From: Phaeodactylum tricornutum CCAP 1055/1
Taxonomy: Eukaryota > Bacillariophyta > Bacillariophyceae > Surirellales > Neidiaceae
DNA: 64,000 bases
Direction: 5' to 3'
Assembly (NCBI RefSeq): GCF_000150955.2
Contig: NC_011685.1
Coordinates: 62,001 to 126,000, forward strand
Part shown: piece after piece, positions 60,009-64,000 of the stretch
Position numbering within the stretch: the stretch's first letter is position 1
How the letters are laid out: each line of letters opens with the position of its first letter
Notes under the pieces: generated by a model
Database searches by the model: none
Told to the model about the DNA's origin: nothing
The model's input: only the letters and a program-made list of their open reading frames with translations
Translations under genes and position numbers: made by a program

Positions 60009-62169
60009 ATGGATCCTTCGCAGTACCACCATTTCTCCGCGCAGCAATTGCAAGGATTGACGGGAGGAGACTCCTCCAGTAGAGCTCCGCAAGACGCCCA
60101 CGGCGGTGGGAGTCACGGAAACAACGGTGGTAACCAAGAAACGCACATCAACAATCAAGAGAACGCGCAGCAGCTCTCGGCGAGCCTCTTTCAACAAATG
60201 CAAAGCATCCAACAACAACAGCAGCAACAACAACAATCTGCGCATACGCAGGGAACTGCGCAAGGTGGTAGCATCAACAATAGCGGAGTGCCATTACTGG
60301 TGGGAGCAACGCCCTTGCAACAGCAACTTTCGGCTCTGCAGAGTCTGACTGCACATCCGGGATTCGCCGCCTTTCAAAATCAGCAACAGCAAACCCAGCC
60401 TCCTCCCCAACAACCAACGTCGCAGCTGCAGATTCCCCAAGGACTTCTCAATATTCCTGGTCTTACTGCCGAACAAGCAGCCTTGTTCTTTCAACAAGCC
60501 CAACAACAACAGCAGCAGCAGCAAGCCCAACAACAACAAATGCAACAGCCGAATCAGCAAGCGCAACAGCTTCAACAGCAAATGCAGCAACATTTACAGC
60601 AGCAAGCCCAGCAGCAGCAGAACCAAACTGTACAGCAACAGTACCAGCAATTTCAACAACCACAACAACAACAATTCCAGCAGCAACAGCCACAAGGTCT
60701 CATGAATGCCAATGCTCTTGGTATTAGCCTCCAGCAGCAGATCCAACAGTTGCAGCTGGCTCAACAGCTCATGGCGGCTGGTTTACCCGCCAATTTGTCC
60801 TTGATGGGCGCCGGGGCGGCTCCTGGAAACGTCAATCTGGCGAGCTTTATGAGTGGACAAACACAGCAGCCAGCCGTGACACAGCCAAATTCACAGTTGG
60901 CCGCTTTTCAAAATAATCAGTTGCTAATGGCGCAGCAGAATCTGGGAAAGCAAACAACACCGTCCACTGGAGCCTTTGGTGGTTTTTTGCCGGAAGAGTC
61001 GCAAAAACCGAGCGATTCGGCCGGAAGCGCGCCGACAGCTACAGAAGAGTGGGCGGAACCGTTCGCGGGCAAGGGAAAGAAAGAGCCACCGTTTCCACTC
61101 AAGTTGCACCAGATTTTAGGCAATCCGGAATTTGCCGAGTGCATTTGCTGGAATCCGCACGGGCGTTCCTGGAGGATCTTGAAGCCACCCGTGTTTGAAC
61201 AGCTCGTCATTCCACTCTACTTCCGGTACGTACCTAATTGTAGAAACACGGAATTGTTGCGGATTTTCAGCTCTCACTTACCCGAATTGTATTGCTGAAT
61301 ATATTTCAGCCACGCTAAATACGCCTCTTTCATGCGTCAAGTCAATGGCTGGGGTTTCAAACGAATTGTTTCGGGTAACGATCACAATTCATACTTCCAC
61401 GAACTCTTCGTGCGCGAGTATCCCCAACTGTGCATCAAAATGAAGCGCATCAAAAAGGGCGAGGGTGAGAGGAAGAGAAAGTCGGATGATGGTAGTGACG
61501 ATAGCGATGGCGGCAATATTGAAGGCGAGAATTCGGCAGCGAATGAGGCTGGCGATCAAGGCAGCAACGAGGGAAGTGACGATAACAAAGGACAATCACA
61601 GAATGATTCCTTGAGCAATCTTCACCATCAATACAATCTTCCTTCACAAGAGTCGTCGAATCAGCAGGGCTCTATTTTTTCGCAACTGGGCGGAGGGAGC
61701 AACAACACCCGCAAGTGATCAGAATGCCTTGGCGGGTATTTTGAACCAGGGACAGTTTAATCTTGGACAATTGAACGGCGGAGGAAGACTTTCGAATATG
61801 ATGGGAAGCTCTGCTTCTCCCAACCCCGCGACTCCTGCATCCAGCGCCCCTGTATCTTTGCCGAGCGGTCTTGCAGGTTTGCAAGGCGTTGACAGCGCCA
61901 CCCTCATGAAGTTGCAGGAAGCTTTGTCGGCGGCCGGTGGGGGCAATGCTATGCAGTCATTACTGCAGCAGCAAGCTCCCGCTGCGCCTTCCGCTCCACA
62001 ACAATTGCAGCAAACGCCGCAGCTCGGCAATTTTGCCTTCCTTAGCTCGCAGATTGGCGGTCCTAACGCAGCACTGCTGGCGGCGCAACTCCAGGCAGCA
62101 ACCCAAGGGCCAAGCGGAGGCAACGGTGGAGAAGAGCGTGATACAGACAAGGAAAGCGAAGCAGTCTGA
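60009..62169 (+). CDS. Heat shock factor with long N-terminal Gln-rich region; frame change near 61705
   Basis: Exons 60009-61225 and 61310 onward are separated by an 84-nt intron (GTACGT...ATTTCAG) inside the DNA-binding domain. The HSF domain begins at about residue 358 (FPLKLHQILGNPEFAECICW, GRSWRILKPPVFEQL) and continues after the intron with RHAKYASFMRQVNGWGFKR. The first 350 residues are very Gln-rich, an unusual place for such a region. Exon 2 runs into a stop at 61718, giving 541 residues. Coding-like sequence continues in the next frame to 62169 (ASDQNALAGILNQGQFNLGQ and Gly/Gln/Ala-rich onward). A one-base shift near 61705-61710, or an unseen intron, would explain this; I do not know which. 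The 62169 end assumes the second frame belongs to the gene. Confidence 0.75.
60210..60690 (+). repeat. CAA/CAG repeat tracts encoding Gln-rich segments
   Basis: Two dense clusters of CAA and CAG codons (near 60210-60240 and 60496-60690) encode runs of Gln in the heat shock factor. Mixed CAA/CAG usage limits slippage, but both tracts are imperfect microsatellites. Confidence 0.8.
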
Positions 62170-62322
62170 ATGGATTTCGGATGATACGTAATCAGTGAAG
62201 TATTGTTTACGTGAACAGTATTGTTTAATCAGAAGTTGATTGTGGTTATAATTGTTTAGTCAGAAATTAATCGTGGTTATAATAGTTGCCGCCACCAAAT
62301 TGATGGTTGTACAAGACTGCTA
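62170..62322. other. Convergent spacer with a short direct repeat, HSF / cullin
   Basis: A roughly 40-bp unit around TTGTTTAATCAGAAGTTGATTGTGGTTATAAT (near 62219-62250) is repeated with a few changes at 62250-62284. It lies between two 3' ends, possibly in both untranslated regions. Confidence 0.6.
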
Positions 62323-64000
62323 CTAGGCAACGTAGTTGTAAACCCGGTGTTCTCTTTCGGAACGTTCCAAGTATTCCCGATCAATTAAACTCTCAATACG
62401 CTTCTTGATGAACTGGGGGGTCGGCTGAAAACGGTTGGTAAGTTGACGGGTTACTTCCGCGATCAAGTCGTTGTGATTCAGCGCTTTGCGAGCCTTCATA
62501 ATGCGCACGATTGCCGCTTCCACCAAATGTCGACGATCTTCTTCCACCGAGACTGGGACAGATCCAGGTGCAACGTGAGCATCTTTTCCGTCCGCGCCTA
62601 TTAGTCCAGCTGCTGTTTCCGGGCGCACCATGGAAGCTTCCTTCACCAGGGGAATACGAACACGTTTGAGCTTGCTGGTAAAATCCATATTGTAGGTAAA
62701 GGTGTCCTCGTCAGAAATGATGCCGCGTCCTTTACTACCCTTTTTAAGAATACGATTCTTGGGCGTACACAGCGAAATCAAGTGTCGGCGGAGTTCTTGG
62801 TCGGGGATTTGCGTCTGCTGTCGGATTTGTGCCAAAGTCAGCGTCTCCTTGTCATTGAATAGGAGGAGGATGCACATTTGATAGGTGGATACGCAAAGCT
62901 CGTGACGACGATACTTGTCCGGACCGGTACCAAAGGTCACTTTCAGCTCGGCGGCGCCAGTGTTTGTTTGCCACTTCAGTTTCCGCCCTGTGTGCTTGTC
63001 GAGGTAGAACTTGGAAAAGCGATCAATTGATTCCTGGATGGGAACCGGAAGGGTGCAAGGCGGTACATTCTGCGACGGCCAGTATCCTGTCAAAAGGGAA
63101 ACACCCATCCTTCTTTGTGAGAAAGGCCGGCCGTCGCAACATTTTACTATAGACATCAATGCAGGCTATGCGTACGTACCCGTCGTCAACACGTCCACTT
63201 CAATGTCGACCATATTTTTCTCGCCTTCCTGCCGTTTGAAGGACTTGTACTTGTCCCTCGTTTCTCTAGAGATGCGCATATCGTTGAACATGCCTTCAAG
63301 TTTGGTCGTAAATTGGTAGCCACATTCAGCCTTGAGCAAACTCACCATGGAGCGTTCCGCGTCGTCCGAGACGGACCGACCGCCCAACAAACGCTTCGCC
63401 AACTGCTGTTTGTAAAATGACTCGAATACGTCTTTGTCGGATAAGAAGCGGAAAATGACAATGGCTTGGTTGAGACTGTCCAGAATCTGGACCTCCGTCG
63501 CGCCCCGCAAGCCCACCCGCAAAAGTTCGTCGACGTAGGTTGCCAGGCACGAGGCCGCTCGAGCGTCTTGATTCAAAAAGTCTTCAAAGGATTCCTTCAT
63601 CCGCTTTTGTGCTTTCTTTTCGTCCCGAAATGCCTCGTTCACGATCCGATCGTATTTGGCCTTCATGACGAGGACACCCCGACAAAAGGCGGACGGATCG
63701 GATGCACCCTTTTCCTGATCCTGCACTAAAGCAGCCCCGTCCTGCTTAATCCGCGCCGCCAGTGCCTCGCGCAAATGATCCACCGAGGAGGGCACACGGA
63801 CGAACAAATCGTACATATCCCGCAAACTCTGCACTTTGGTGTCGTCCTGGAGCATGGCGGAAAAACCGGAGGGTTCCATGTCCACGAGTACGCGGGAGTG
63901 GCGTTGAATCCATTCCGTTTCGAGCGTGGTCATCAAGGGACCTTCCGTAGTCACCGGCAGTTGGAGAGTTTTGGCCCGGCGGGCTTCCGCTTCCAACCTG
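62323..64000 (-). CDS. Cullin, CUL3-like, partial at right edge
   Basis: Exons (minus) 64000-63180 and 63086-62323 flank a 93-nt intron (GTACGT...TTGACAG). The junction restores DVLTTGYWPSQNVPP, a cullin hallmark. Upstream sequence has FYKQQLAKRLLGGRSVSDDAERSM and ECGYQFTTKLEGMFNDM; downstream are the winged-helix and neddylation region (AAIVRIMKARKALNHNDLI, with the NEDD8-acceptor Lys in the MKARK context) and a VYNYVA end. The resemblance is best to CUL3 among family members I recall. CUL3 binds BTB adaptors and RBX1 to ubiquitylate substrates. The N-terminus lies beyond 64000; the reading frame is open to the edge. Confidence 0.9.

Noticed and set aside
61652-61715. 64-nt intron to rescue the HSF frame
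   Set aside because: The phase would fit, but the donor GTCGTC is unlike the GTAAG/GTACG donors of other introns here and it would remove a good coding segment.
1-64000. Search for CRISPR arrays, rRNA and tRNA genes
   Set aside because: None recognised by eye; repeats present do not have CRISPR spacing and the genome is eukaryotic nuclear.

Overview
This is nuclear DNA of a pennate diatom, almost certainly Phaeodactylum tricornutum. The main anchor is a cytochrome-b5 fusion front-end desaturase (57326-58759, minus) whose 477-residue protein I recognise as the characterised delta-6 desaturase PTD6 of that species. Supporting signs are short GT-AG introns (64-281 nt), type III glutamine synthetase with a mitochondrial-type leader, several plastid leaders with a phenylalanine just after the signal-peptide cleavage point, and a diatom copia-type fossil at the left edge. 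I see no operons, CRISPR arrays or tRNA genes.

Layout: 1-3.5 kb holds the copia-type fossil, a perfect 111-bp tandem duplication and a pair of near-palindromes. 3.5-14.2 kb: p24 cargo receptor, plastid sigma factor, phosphopantetheine adenylyltransferase, ABCF ATPase, JmjC ribosomal oxygenase. 14.2-22.9 kb: a two-span membrane protein, eIF2A, homocysteine methyltransferase, a plastid S1 protein and a diatom-type 193-residue protein. 24.2-30.9 kb: selenoprotein T with an in-frame UGA, a DUF1499 protein, a membrane-anchored GH16-like protein and a Na+/H+ exchanger. 31.2-41 kb: a tandem-SET protein with a signal peptide, a small unknown protein, a 2.1-kb gene-poor gap, a four-exon BCCT transporter and ribosome recycling factor. 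41.7-51.9 kb: a plastid coiled-coil protein, a secreted protein with a possible GPI tail, GSIII, a Ubl-WLM metalloprotease and a PhyH oxygenase. 52.6-64 kb: a three-repeat MYB factor, a surface solute-binding-like protein, PTD6, a heat shock factor and a cullin cut by the right edge.

Organisation: 28 host genes alternate strands unusually regularly. Ten head-to-head pairs share upstream regions of about 0.4-1.25 kb and eleven pairs converge, some with only 49-91 bp between stop codons. A short motif (ACTGTCA, with the variant TTACTGTTA) recurs in the non-coding DNA, often within 50-250 bp of a start codon.

The genes do not form one pathway. Themes are organelle gene expression (sigma factor, S1 protein, RRF), cytosolic translation and ribosome modification (eIF2A, ABCF, RIOX-like), nitrogen, sulfur, selenium and lipid metabolism (GSIII, HMT, SelT, PTD6, PhyH), surface and transport proteins (BCCT, NHE, binding protein, GH16-like), and regulation (MYB, HSF, SET, cullin, WLM). 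Intron borders were placed by eye from splice consensus and protein continuity. All domain calls rest on motif recognition without a database search.
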